Shown here piece by piece: positions 19,101 through 27,047 of a stretch of DNA of 64,000 nt (its first letter is position 1; each line of letters begins with the position of its first letter). The position numbers and the translations under genes were made by a program. This stretch comes from an uncultured Clostridia bacterium (GTDB taxonomy: Bacteria; Bacillota; Clostridia; Oscillospirales; Acutalibacteraceae), in the NCBI GenBank assembly GCA_947631945.1, contig CANRNI010000004.1, positions 42,926 to 106,925 on the forward strand. Reading direction: 5' to 3'. The notes beneath the pieces are model-generated. The model was given only the letters and a program-made list of their open reading frames with translations, was not told the origin of the DNA and did not search any database.

Positions 19101-21990
19101 GTCGAAAGGTCAGATAGTATTCTTGACGGAAGACTCGCTCGACAATGTTGACGTTGAACACGGGAAATCATTTTCAAGCAATGATTATTTCTTCTTCGCT
19201 ATCGAATACTTTGTCCCCACATCGGACGGAAACGGCAGAAAGGTCCAACGCGTTATATCCCGCCTCGGTTCGGAATTCGGTTCGGGATTCCATGCGGAGG
19301 GGATAACGAACGGCTCGTGCATTTGCTGGGCGGACAAGAGCGGTAAGTATGAAAATACCTACGACTATATTCCCGCGGCGGAAAACGCGACGCGCGGCAG
19401 AGATCAGATAACGGCGGAGCAAGCCGACGGTAAGTGGCAGATTTCAACTAAGGTCGGCGGCGTTCGAGTCGGCGATTTGGCACAGCGTGTTATTCAGAAA
19501 ATCAACACATACTATGTTGATGATAAATCGACAAAAGCCAATGTAACCGAAACGGCGAACAACGCGTATCTTCCGACTATCGGCGTAACTTCAACGATTG
19601 AAAACGTCGTTATTAACAACTATCTGGGAAATAACGGCAAGCTTACAGTCAACGACACCATGTTTATGGTTACGAAAGAGGTTGAAGATAACCCGGAAAT
19701 TGACGCTCCCGCTCTTGACGGCTTCAACTTTGACGTTACTGTTGACGGTTACACCGGCGATATGGGCGTTATTAAGCTTAAAAAGCATAACGGACATTGG
19801 GATTATCTTATTGACAAGGTCGAAGTCCTGTATGACAATCAGGGCTGGATATTAGCTCCCGACGGCACGATAGCCCACCCGAACGAAATCGCATATAAGC
19901 TCAAAGATTTTAAAGAGGGTGAAGACGTGGCGGGCTCCGTTGTCGCCGATTACGAAACGACGGTTGACGGCGCACAGAGCTTCAGCTTGACGGGCGTAGT
20001 TCCGTACGCGTGGAACGATAAAACGAACGCACCCGAGGAAAATCCGAAGGAAGGCGGAGCCGAGACAGTATTAGAGGTATGGCGCACCGTTGAAAACGAA
20101 TCGTATCTCGGCGGCAGCACGAACAGTCTGGCGGAGCTATATCAGACGCAGTCCTCATGGCAGACCGAAACGCTTTATTTCGGCTACGGCGAGGAACCCT
20201 TGAACCCTTATCCCGAAAACTGGCCTTATAAAGACAGGAGCGGAAAAAATATTCCCGGTACAAAGAGCGTCGCGAGAGTAACTCTTAAAGACGGCGAGGG
20301 AATACTGATAAACGGTCTTGATTCGGGTACTGATTACACCGTGAAAGAGGTTATATCGGAGCTTCAGCACGATAAGGGCTACGGCTTTGGCAGCGTGGAG
20401 CACGTTCAGCAGGACAGCACCGTAAAATATGACAAAAACGGCGATAGAGACGTATTACAGCAGAGCGGCAGCGGAACAGTCTCGAACACGTTCACAAAAG
20501 ACGACGCGTCAAGAAATTATACGGTAACGGGAAATACGGGACAGAATCCCGAAGCGGCTCATTATGTAAACGAATATCAGCCGGTTGAGCTTAATGTTTA
20601 TAAAAAGCTCGATAAAGAACCCGATGCGGAGCTGACGGAAGAGGACTACGCCGAAAAGGTCTTTGATTTTACGATAAATCTTACGATGCCCGACGAATAC
20701 GACGGCACAACGACGCCGCTTACAGGCGATTACTGGTTCGAGGTATTTACCGATACGACCGCTCCCGACGGAACGGAAACGAGCGAATCGCAGGGTAAAA
20801 AAGAAGTTACCCTTGTGGACGGCGCGGCGGAGTTTTCGCTTAAAGGAAACGAACACCTTACCATTTACGGCTTGCCCGTCGGCACAAAGTATACCTATAC
20901 GGTTTCCGAGGCGGATAAAGAGGGCTGGACGCCACAGATATTTGTTGACGGAATCGAACACGACGTTGACAGCTATACAGGTTCGCTTGTCAATGACGGC
21001 AGTCAGCTTTCGGGCGATGATATTGTGTTCAATAACATAAAAAAAGCGCCTGTTCCCGAGCCAATCTCATTCAGCGCAAAAAAGGTTGTAGAAAATAAGG
21101 GCAATATACCTTATGAAATGGTAGGCGGCGAGTTTTCGTTCGTTATACTTCCGTATGAAAGCAATCCCGCCGATGACCCGATAGGCGAGAGAACGGTGGT
21201 TACAAACGACGCGAGAGGAAATATCCCGCTGTTTGAGAATCTTGAGTTTTTAACAAAGGACGGCGTTTACAGATACACCGTTGAAGAGCTGTATACGGAT
21301 ATTATCCCCGGTATGACCTACTGCGAGTATTCATATACGGTAACCGTTACGGTCAAGATAGCCTTGAGTGACGACGGACATTACGACGTTTTAAGGCCAA
21401 CGATACGCGTAACGCGCGGTCATGTTACCGTAGAGGAAGCAAATTTTGTTTTTGACAATTCTTATGAAGTGAACGTTGAAGACCCGAAATTCGGCAATCT
21501 TACCGTGTCGAAAACAGTTGACGGCGTTAGCGGAACAGATACCACGCTGTTCGATTTTACCGTTAAATTTGTCGGCTCAGGCATGTCCGATACGGTAGAC
21601 GCCGTATTAACTCACGGCGACGGCACCGTTGATGAAATAATGGCGCACCTTACGCTTAATGAAAGCGGAGAGTACGTTTACGATTTCAAGCTTTCGGACG
21701 CTCAGTCGATAACGTTCTTAGGACTTCCCGTCGGAGTCGCCTACAGCGTTACCGAAGCGGAATCCAGCGGCTACACGCTTAAAAGCTGTGAGGGAGCGGA
21801 AGGTAAAATAGCGGAAAAAGGAGTAGTAAGCGCAAAATTTGTCAACTTCTTTGATTTGCTGCTTCCCGAACTCGGCGGAATAGGCACAATCCCGTTTTAT
21901 ATAGCGGGCGGTGTCCTGTTGCTTGCGGCGGCGGTGTTCCTCACAGTAACCTTGTACAGAAAAAAATCCAAACGCGGCAGTATTAAATAA
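16198..21990 (+). CDS. Large VWA/pilin-domain surface adhesin with LPELG end
   Basis: The 1930-aa protein is predicted to be exported and wall-attached. Residues about 22-45 form a hydrophobic signal/anchor segment. A von Willebrand A domain begins near residue 155, with a MIDAS motif DMSGS (164-168) and a later VMTDGG. The C-terminal third has three repeated pilin-type domains (VYKKLDKEPDAELTEEDYAE; SAKKVVENKGNIPYEMVGGE; LTVSKTVDGVSGTDTTLFDF). Their lysines and the terminal asparagines (VFDNSYE) fit self-forming isopeptide bonds. It ends LPELGGIGT, a hydrophobic helix and KKSKRGS, the layout of a sortase signal with leucine at the usual threonine position. No sortase gene is in the window. 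ATG 16198 has GAGGAAAGG upstream. A role in adhesion or as a pilus-tip protein is inferred from the domains. Confidence 0.85.
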   Translation: MKDEFLNGAQAVLRAHRREMIKRRVISMLMAVVIVFTAIIAIRPSDALVIATSGVTPGVKRTADGSTMDTYVDQLINDTDGSRQAGRVWSDKSVFAYGESTETTVGNTKRVFTKDTLKLDESLDGVGGEIKINDDFLHVYSALGSSETINEQAESPADVVFLIDMSGSMAYDIKHGDSTETYHHENLRERMNDSRIQAVLDAINSNIDKLMNLNPTNQVAVVAYGATAFTLMPLGHYTKEGGKDYLVVDDFEDYNNHPYGYVRGSYPNGNIDNVISGAGYTVTAHGYKTDKGEGAKVLVDNKVRNTYVADETVSDNNIHQIGFNTDMQAGIYVGFEELYKNFVDKDDVSYSYVSKLDQQKYTIPRIPAVFVMTDGGSNFALKGKNASISGDEWHNLDVPDTINSYSDDSVKKYRSELSEDNGAAVILDILMTASYMKSKVFNKYESLINSNEKIRNDNKQNLRLLVSTISVDPPDSAYQVPRIYATMDPKRYFNSEPPELPEGREWKKRSDVIDAYNLWNKWCAQSDGGKIDVSVTDNDKHTTFSFPINRLKAGGEFDVTNEDVEKNIFYNDYFYEAIGNNIGKVFDQLVGDLNNTLFTPVSGINASGASNSITYMDPIGTYLEVKDVLNVSLFGELYNIRRVAIYDYSFNVKHLNEKGSFDNGWYRKTAVDEEGNETWEAVNDGSGSWENGDIYYVNGDTAREFVPTLEITEDNDSITPQQQNTVYTFFRFDDADANTDKMNPCYSDTTFKLSDIRIWVEDTGNYENKDDNMSVEKGYDQAFYVDIPQSALPIQTVTIDVDKNLNIKYTDNMDIHTQSSPLRVYYTVGVKNEILTEDGANVDLSAVRQEYITEHKAEDNSVYFYSNYYSETMYEGYATQAARTRGDAVVSFSPSSNNRYYIFQKNLPIYAHAYLVGDGGAITKVDENNGYGHGVENWTEGASWNGGEYGGEFANEQAVKDAFNKSTVSKGQIVFLTEDSLDNVDVEHGKSFSSNDYFFFAIEYFVPTSDGNGRKVQRVISRLGSEFGSGFHAEGITNGSCICWADKSGKYENTYDYIPAAENATRGRDQITAEQADGKWQISTKVGGVRVGDLAQRVIQKINTYYVDDKSTKANVTETANNAYLPTIGVTSTIENVVINNYLGNNGKLTVNDTMFMVTKEVEDNPEIDAPALDGFNFDVTVDGYTGDMGVIKLKKHNGHWDYLIDKVEVLYDNQGWILAPDGTIAHPNEIAYKLKDFKEGEDVAGSVVADYETTVDGAQSFSLTGVVPYAWNDKTNAPEENPKEGGAETVLEVWRTVENESYLGGSTNSLAELYQTQSSWQTETLYFGYGEEPLNPYPENWPYKDRSGKNIPGTKSVARVTLKDGEGILINGLDSGTDYTVKEVISELQHDKGYGFGSVEHVQQDSTVKYDKNGDRDVLQQSGSGTVSNTFTKDDASRNYTVTGNTGQNPEAAHYVNEYQPVELNVYKKLDKEPDAELTEEDYAEKVFDFTINLTMPDEYDGTTTPLTGDYWFEVFTDTTAPDGTETSESQGKKEVTLVDGAAEFSLKGNEHLTIYGLPVGTKYTYTVSEADKEGWTPQIFVDGIEHDVDSYTGSLVNDGSQLSGDDIVFNNIKKAPVPEPISFSAKKVVENKGNIPYEMVGGEFSFVILPYESNPADDPIGERTVVTNDARGNIPLFENLEFLTKDGVYRYTVEELYTDIIPGMTYCEYSYTVTVTVKIALSDDGHYDVLRPTIRVTRGHVTVEEANFVFDNSYEVNVEDPKFGNLTVSKTVDGVSGTDTTLFDFTVKFVGSGMSDTVDAVLTHGDGTVDEIMAHLTLNESGEYVYDFKLSDAQSITFLGLPVGVAYSVTEAESSGYTLKSCEGAEGKIAEKGVVSAKFVNFFDLLLPELGGIGTIPFYIAGGVLLLAAAVFLTVTLYRKKSKRGSIK

Positions 21991-22010
21991 AATAATGTTT
22001 GTTTGAAAAG

Positions 22011-22051
22011 TAAAGGCAACACCGCACCATCTGAAGTGCGGTGTTTCCTTA
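22011..22051 (+). terminator. 41-bp palindrome, terminator-like, ends as in the 177-bp element
   Basis: ACACCGCAC (22019-22027) and GTGCGGTGT (22036-22044) form a perfect 9-bp stem, extended by AAGG/CCTT outside. It is followed by TT and A-rich sequence, so the T-run is weak. It stands 20 bases after the surface-protein stop codon. Its arms (TAAAGGCAACACCGCAC / GTGCGGTGTTTCCTTA) closely match the terminal repeats of the 177-bp elements, including the flanking TA. It may be a deletion form of that element serving as a terminator. Confidence 0.6.
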
Positions 22052-22058
22052 AAATTAT

Positions 22059-22087
22059 TTGACATTTTTATGCTTTCCTGTTATAAT
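22059..22087 (+). promoter_or_regulatory. Consensus sigma-A promoter for prfB
   Basis: TTGACA (22059-22064), a 17-base spacer and TATAAT (22082-22087) match the consensus exactly, 44 bases before the prfB start. It probably also drives the ABC transporter genes, which follow with overlaps or very short gaps. Confidence 0.85.
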
Positions 22088-22130
22088 ATAAAATGTATGT
22101 TTATGTGATTTTTTATATAGGAGCAGATAT

Positions 22131-23267
22131 ATGTTACAGTACGAAGAACTAAGATTAAAGCTCAAGGAATGTGAAAAACCCATAGCCGACCTTGCTGAAG
22201 CTCTCGGTCTTAAAGCCATGAAAAAGGAGATAGAGGAGCTTGAACAGCAGGCGGCGCAGGAGGATTTTTGGAACGATATAGAAAACAGCCAAAAGGTTTT
22301 ACAGCGTACGTCTATGCTAAAGGGCAAGGCGGAGCAATATACAAAGCTAAAAAACGATTATGAAGATACGCTGACGCTTATAGAGCTCGCAAACGACGAA
22401 GAGGACGAATCAATGCTTTCGGAATGTACGGACGCCGCCGAAAGAGTGAAAAATACTCTTGACGCGATGACGCTTTCCACACTCCTTACGGGAGAGTATG
22501 ACAGCAAAAACGCGATTCTGACTTTCCACGCCGGAGCCGGCGGAACCGAAGCTCAGGATTGGGCGCTTATGCTTTTCAGAATGTATACGAGATGGGGCGA
22601 GCGTCACGGCTTCAAGGTAACTACAGTCGATTATCTTGACGGCGAGGAAGCAGGAATAAAATCAGCCGTAATTATAATCGAGGGCGAAAATGCTTACGGT
22701 TATCTTAAAGGCGAAATGGGCGTACACAGGCTCGTAAGAATTTCACCTTTCGACGCTTCCGGCAGACGGCATACTTCTTTCGCGTCATTGGAGGTCATGC
22801 CCGAAATTGACGATACTGTTGATATAGAAATAAATCCGGCCGACATTAAAATGGACGTTTACAGGGCCAGCGGCGCCGGCGGTCAGAAGGTCAATAAGAC
22901 GTCTTCGGCGGTTCGTCTTACTCATATTCCTACCGGTATAGTTGTGGCGTGTCAGGTCGAAAGAAGCCAATATCAGAACCGAGATGTTGCCATGCGTATG
23001 CTTAAATCTAAGCTTATCGAAATAAAAGAACGCGAGCATCTTGACAAAATAGAGGATATCAAGGGCGAGCAGAGGGAAATCGCTTGGGGCAGTCAGATTC
23101 GCTCTTATGTGTTTATGCCGTATACTCTCGCAAAGGACAACAGAACAGGTTTTGAAAACGGCAATATCAATAACGTTATGGACGGGGATATAGACGGATT
23201 TATAAACGCGTATCTTAAAATGCAGGCAAATGAAAGTCTTAACGGCGCGAACCATGATAATCAATAA
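22131..23267 (+). CDS. prfB: Peptide chain release factor 2, uninterrupted frame
   Basis: RF2 releases peptides at UGA and UAA. The 378-aa product has the stop-recognition tripeptide SPF (RISPFDASGRRHTSF) and the catalytic GGQ (ASGAGGQKVNKTSS, near residue 250). In many bacteria prfB needs a programmed +1 frameshift at an in-frame UGA near codon 25. Here the frame is continuous through LAEALGLKAMKKEIEELE and no CTTTGA site occurs. AGGAGCAGATAT precedes ATG 22131. The next gene begins at or inside its 3' end. Confidence 0.95.
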   Translation: MLQYEELRLKLKECEKPIADLAEALGLKAMKKEIEELEQQAAQEDFWNDIENSQKVLQRTSMLKGKAEQYTKLKNDYEDTLTLIELANDEEDESMLSECTDAAERVKNTLDAMTLSTLLTGEYDSKNAILTFHAGAGGTEAQDWALMLFRMYTRWGERHGFKVTTVDYLDGEEAGIKSAVIIIEGENAYGYLKGEMGVHRLVRISPFDASGRRHTSFASLEVMPEIDDTVDIEINPADIKMDVYRASGAGGQKVNKTSSAVRLTHIPTGIVVACQVERSQYQNRDVAMRMLKSKLIEIKEREHLDKIEDIKGEQREIAWGSQIRSYVFMPYTLAKDNRTGFENGNINNVMDGDIDGFINAYLKMQANESLNGANHDNQ

Positions 23268-23322
23268 AAAAAATAAAAAAGCCGGTGAAAAAAAGTCCGC
23301 GACAACTTACGGAAAAGTCCGA

Positions 23323-24267
23323 GTGAAAAAATATTCGGCTTTGATTTTGTCGGTTATCGTCGCTGTTTTATCGCTGTCCTCCTGCGCGAAACCGTTTGAA
23401 ACGAACGCAGACAGCGGAAAAAGACCGGAAAACATTAAAATAGTTACTACGATTTTTCCCATTTATGACTGGGTCAGAAATATAACGGGCAGCGACGACG
23501 TGATATGCCTTAACGGGAACGGCTCGGATATGCACTCTTTTGAGCCTACTGTCGGTGATATTGCCGACTTATCGGAAGCGGATGTATTTGTTTATATCGG
23601 CGGCGAATCGGACGCATGGGTCGAAAACGCCGTAAAAGCGTCTAAAAACACCGAGCTTGTCCGAATAGCGTTAATCGACAAAATAACCGCTCTCGATGAG
23701 GAAATAATAGACGGTATGGACGCCCGTGAGGAGGAACAGGCGGTTGACGAGCATATTTGGCTTTCACTGAAAAAAGCCCGTGAATGTGTATCCCTTATCG
23801 CGGAGACGCTATCCGAAGCGGACGGCACGAACGCCGAAAAATACAAAAAAAACGCGGATAATTATAATTCAGAGCTTGAGTATCTCGACTCTCTTTACTC
23901 CGAAGCGGTATCGGACGCAAAGCGCAATGTGCTGCTTTTTGCGGACAGATTTCCTTTCCGATATCTTACCGAGGATTATAATCTTGAATATTTCGCCGCG
24001 TTTCCCGGCTGTTCGGCCGAATCCGAGGCGAGCTTTGATACGATGTCCTTTCTGATAGAAAAAGCTCGGGAGCTGTCGCTGCAATATATAATGGTTCTTG
24101 ACGGCTCCGACGGAAAAATAGCCGAAACGGTAAGCGAAGAAACAGGCGCCGAAATACTTACGCTAAACTCCTGTCAGTCAATATCAAAAAATGAAATCGA
24201 CGGCGGTATAACATATTATTCCATAATGGAACAAAATTTAGAAACTCTTACGGAGGCTCTTGGCTGA
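23323..24267 (+). CDS. Metal ABC transporter substrate-binding lipoprotein (ZnuA/AdcA-like)
   Basis: This is the extracellular metal receptor of a zinc/manganese-type ABC importer. From GTG 23323 the protein is 314 aa with a clean lipoprotein signal (KKYSALILSVIVAVLSLSSC, lipobox cysteine). ATG 23254 or 23230, inside prfB, would add a long basic extension. None of the starts has a strong ribosome site, so the start is uncertain. The family metal ligands are visible as MHSFEPT and VDEHIWLS. At the third histidine position it has the ADRFPFRYL variant, together with AAFPGCSAESEASF. Its stop codon overlaps the ATPase gene. Zinc as substrate is inference. Confidence 0.85.
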   Translation: MKKYSALILSVIVAVLSLSSCAKPFETNADSGKRPENIKIVTTIFPIYDWVRNITGSDDVICLNGNGSDMHSFEPTVGDIADLSEADVFVYIGGESDAWVENAVKASKNTELVRIALIDKITALDEEIIDGMDAREEEQAVDEHIWLSLKKARECVSLIAETLSEADGTNAEKYKKNADNYNSELEYLDSLYSEAVSDAKRNVLLFADRFPFRYLTEDYNLEYFAAFPGCSAESEASFDTMSFLIEKARELSLQYIMVLDGSDGKIAETVSEETGAEILTLNSCQSISKNEIDGGITYYSIMEQNLETLTEALG

Positions 24268-24959
24268 TGGCTCTTATCACCTGCGAAAATATCGCTCTCG
24301 CGTACGAGGGCAACACTATAGTATCGGGTCTGAATTTTACCGTAAATTCGGGCGACTATCTGTGTATCGTCGGTGAAAACGGCTCGGGTAAAACTACTCT
24401 TATGAAGGCTCTTTTGGGATTAAAAAGTCCTTCGGAGGGTAGAATTATATTCGGTGAGGGGCTTAACAAAAAGAGTATAGGATATCTTCCCCAGCAAACG
24501 GCCGTTCAGCGCGATTTCCCCGCGTCGGTAAGGGAAATCGTTATGTCGGGCTGTACGGACAGGCTTTTCTACGGAAAAAAGGAAAGGCTTACAGCCGACG
24601 AAAATATGGAAAAGCTCGGCATAAGCGATTTGGCGAAAAAATGCTATCGGGAATTATCCGGAGGACAGCAGCAGAGAGTTTTGCTCGCGAGGGCGCTCTG
24701 CGCGGCAAAAAAGCTTATTATACTTGACGAGCCTGTTTCGGGACTTGACCCTGCGATAACAAAGGAGCTTTATTCGGTAATAGAAAACCTTAATAAAAAA
24801 GATAAGCTTACGGTAATAATGGTTTCTCACGATATAAAGCAGGCGGTAACTTACGCCTCCCATATTCTTCATATAGGCGAAAAACCGCTGTTTTTCGGGA
24901 AAACCGACGATTATCTTGTATCGGACGCCTGCGGACTGTTTTCTGATAGGGGTGAGTAA
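24267..24959 (+). CDS. Metal ABC transporter ATP-binding protein (ZnuC-like)
   Basis: The 230-aa ATPase energises the importer. Walker A GENGSGKTT is near residues 37-45, the Q-loop follows (GYLPQQ), the signature is LSGGQQQRV, Walker B is LIILDEP and the switch histidine is in VSHD. ATG 24267 overlaps the TGA of the receptor gene by one base, indicating coupling. The permease gene follows after two bases. No Zur box was recognised upstream of prfB, so metal regulation is not evident. Confidence 0.92.
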   Translation: MALITCENIALAYEGNTIVSGLNFTVNSGDYLCIVGENGSGKTTLMKALLGLKSPSEGRIIFGEGLNKKSIGYLPQQTAVQRDFPASVREIVMSGCTDRLFYGKKERLTADENMEKLGISDLAKKCYRELSGGQQQRVLLARALCAAKKLIILDEPVSGLDPAITKELYSVIENLNKKDKLTVIMVSHDIKQAVTYASHILHIGEKPLFFGKTDDYLVSDACGLFSDRGE

Positions 24960-24961
24960 AA

Positions 24962-25789
24962 TTGGGTTTGATTGAAAGTATAAAATACTTTATGTCGTTT
25001 GATTTTGTAAAATACGCTCTTATTACGTCCGTTCTCGTGTCGCTCTGCGCGGCTCTTTTGGGTGTAAGCCTTGTGCTTAAAAGGTATTCGATGATAGGCG
25101 ACGGTCTGTCGCACGTCGCGTTCGGGGCTATTGCGATTGCGGCGGTACTTAAAATCACTCCCATGTATTTTGCTCTGCCCGTGACCGCTCTGGCGGCTGT
25201 TGTACTTCTGAGAACGGGAAAAAACTCAAAAATAAAGGGCGACGCTTCAATCGCGGTAATATCCGTGGTCGCTCTCGCTTTTGGGTATATGCTGCTCAAT
25301 ATTTTTTCAACTAACGCGAACATCAGCGGCGACGTATGCACCACGCTTTTCGGCTCTACCTCAATTCTCACGCTGTCAAAAAGCGACGTATATCTGTGTT
25401 TGGGGCTTGCGGCGGTAGTTATAGCCGTATACATAATTTTCTATAATAAAATATTTTCCGTGACGTTCGACGAGGATTTTGCTTCGGCCTCCGGAACCGA
25501 TACTTCTCTTTACAACCTTGCGCTTGCGGTCATTACGGCGGTGGTAATCGTAATCGCGATGAACCTTGTCGGTGCGCTACTTATATCGGCTCTTATAATT
25601 CTGCCGTCGCTTTCCGCGATGAGGATTTTTAAAAATTTCAAAAGCGTTACCGTGTGTTCCGCAGTTATAGCTGTTATCTGCTCCGTTATCGGAATACTCG
25701 GCTCGATTATGTTCGATACTCCTGTGGGCGCGACGATAGTTACGGCAAACGCCGTTGTTTTCGCTCTGCTTTCTTTAAGGAAACACTGA
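24962..25789 (+). CDS. Metal ABC transporter permease (ZnuB-like), end supplied by a repeat
   Basis: The 275-aa integral membrane protein of the ABC-3 family has about eight hydrophobic segments. It carries the family motif ALLGVSLVLKRYSMIGDGLS near residues 22-45, and MNLVGALLISALIILPSLSA. It starts at TTG 24962 after GGGGTGAG, two bases from the ATPase stop codon. The final codons (AGG AAA CAC TGA) lie inside the 281-bp element that begins at 25776, so the insertion has probably replaced the original C-terminus. The loss is likely small because the last helix is complete. Confidence 0.9.
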   Translation: MGLIESIKYFMSFDFVKYALITSVLVSLCAALLGVSLVLKRYSMIGDGLSHVAFGAIAIAAVLKITPMYFALPVTALAAVVLLRTGKNSKIKGDASIAVISVVALAFGYMLLNIFSTNANISGDVCTTLFGSTSILTLSKSDVYLCLGLAAVVIAVYIIFYNKIFSVTFDEDFASASGTDTSLYNLALAVITAVVIVIAMNLVGALLISALIILPSLSAMRIFKNFKSVTVCSAVIAVICSVIGILGSIMFDTPVGATIVTANAVVFALLSLRKH

Positions 25790-26056
25790 ATAAATCACGC
25801 CTGACGGCTGAACGCACATCTTGCCCCGATATTTTCCGTCATTTTTGCCAAAAGTTCCTTGAAATACGCCAGTATTCCTGCGTCCTCGTCGTCGCAAACT
25901 GCGCATCGTTCGTTTTCGCCTAACGGCGGAAAGTTCACTCGCTCCGTTGCTCCTCCTTTCCCGAAAAGCCTAATGGCCTTTCGGGATCCCCTATGGAAAT
26001 CTGACGAAAAATCTCATGGAGCAATATGCACGTTCGATTTAATCAGTGTTTCCTTA
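25776..26056 (-). repeat. 281-bp TA-flanked palindromic element, alternative ends
   Basis: The ends are TAAGGAAACACTGAATAAAT and, inverted, ATTTAATCAGTGTTTCCTTA, each bordered by TA. The interior at 25829-25886 and 25998-26018 matches the core of the 177-bp elements (GATATTTTCCGTC, TTTTTGCCAAAAG, CTTGAAATACGCCAGTATTC, ATCTGACGAAAAATCTCATGG). An extra segment of about 110 bases separates the two parts, and it includes a CCCGAAAAGCC/GGCCTTTCGGG hairpin. On the minus strand an open frame (GTG 25938 to TGA 25795, 47 aa) reads VNFPPLGENERCAVCDDEDA then GILAYFKELLAKMTENIG. The same DAGIL...ENIG run occurs in the 177-bp copies. No transposase is present. Confidence 0.75.
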
Positions 26057-26154
26057 ACAGGCGCGGTAAGAGCGCGGTGAGACGGTTTTAATATAAAATT
26101 AAATTTAATTGATATTTTTCTTGTTCCTGTCAACAATACTTATAGAGAATGGGG

Positions 26155-26193
26155 AATTGGCAATACGCAATTGACAATGTACAATTGACAATT
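26155..26193. repeat. ACAATTG-type repeat cluster (copy 1)
   Basis: The intergenic stretch holds CAATTGACAAT and ACAATTGACAATT with a related AATTGGCAATACG start. Copies of the same unit occur at 29725, 35012 and 57937. Here it lies upstream of tepA and is not in a coding region. Confidence 0.6.
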
Positions 26194-26273
26194 AAGGAAG
26201 CACGGTTTCGGAAGCTTTTTTATGATTTCCGATTTCTCATTCCCGATTTAAAAAAAGCCAAGGAGCAAGAAAT

Positions 26274-27047
26274 ATGTCTGACAATATGTATTCCTCGGAG
26301 TCTCAAAGTTTTACGGCTCCATCGCCGTTTTCATCGGAACAGCCTCAGGGTTCGCCCGATAATGAACAGAACGGCAGTAATGATAATTCCGCCGACGGAA
26401 GCGTAACAATAAACAAAAACGGTCATTATATACATTGTTTAACTGTGATAGGGCAAATCGAAGGGCATTATCTTCTGCCCTCGGGTACTAAGGCGACAAA
26501 ATATGAACACGTTATACCGCAGCTTGTGGCTATAGAGGAGAGCCGCGACATAGAGGGGCTTATAGTTATACTCAACACGGTCGGCGGAGATATAGAGGCG
26601 GGGCTTGCGATTGCAGAGCTTATAGCGGGAATGAAAAAACCCGTAGTATCGCTTGTACTCGGAGGAGGACACTCCATAGGTGTTCCCCTTGCCGTTTCGG
26701 CGGACCGTTCGTTTATAGCGCCGTCGGCTACTATGACGATACACCCGGTAAGAATGACGGGACTTGTCCTCGGAGTTCCGCAGACTTTAAGCTATTTTCA
26801 AAATATGCAGGAGCGCATAGTGCGCTTTGTGTGCAAAAATTCAAAAATAGAACCCGATAGATTCAGAGAGCTTATGCACGCCACGGGCGGAGAGCTTGTA
26901 ACCGATATCGGAACGGTATTGAACGGCGACAGCGCTGTTCGGGAGGGGCTTATAGATTCGATAGGAACGTTAAGCGACGCTCTCGACTGCCTTTACGGTC
27001 TGATTTCGGAAAGGACAAATTCAAAAGAAGGAGCTCAAAATGGCTGA
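26274..27047 (+). CDS. tepA: ClpP-like serine protease, TepA family
   Basis: The 257-aa protein has a low-complexity N-terminus (residues 1-45, rich in S, N, Q, D) followed by a ClpP/crotonase fold. The catalytic serine is in [12 protein letters not shown] (about residue 134) and the histidine in TMTIHPVRM (about 157). B. subtilis TepA (YmfB) is encoded beside spoIIIE and has been linked to protein export and turnover of spore proteins. The same neighbourhood is seen here. Its stop codon overlaps the start of ftsK by 8 bases. The biochemical target is unknown. Confidence 0.88.
   Translation: MSDNMYSSESQSFTAPSPFSSEQPQGSPDNEQNGSNDNSADGSVTINKNGHYIHCLTVIGQIEGHYLLPSGTKATKYEHVIPQLVAIEESRDIEGLIVILNTVGGDIEAGLAIAELIAGMKKPVVSLVLGGGHSIGVPLAVSADRSFIAPSATMTIHPVRMTGLVLGVPQTLSYFQNMQERIVRFVCKNSKIEPDRFRELMHATGGELVTDIGTVLNGDSAVREGLIDSIGTLSDALDCLYGLISERTNSKEGAQNG

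Noticed and set aside
25776-26056. Transposase gene or insertion sequence
   Set aside because: No frame long enough for a transposase and no catalytic motif occurs in any of the elements.
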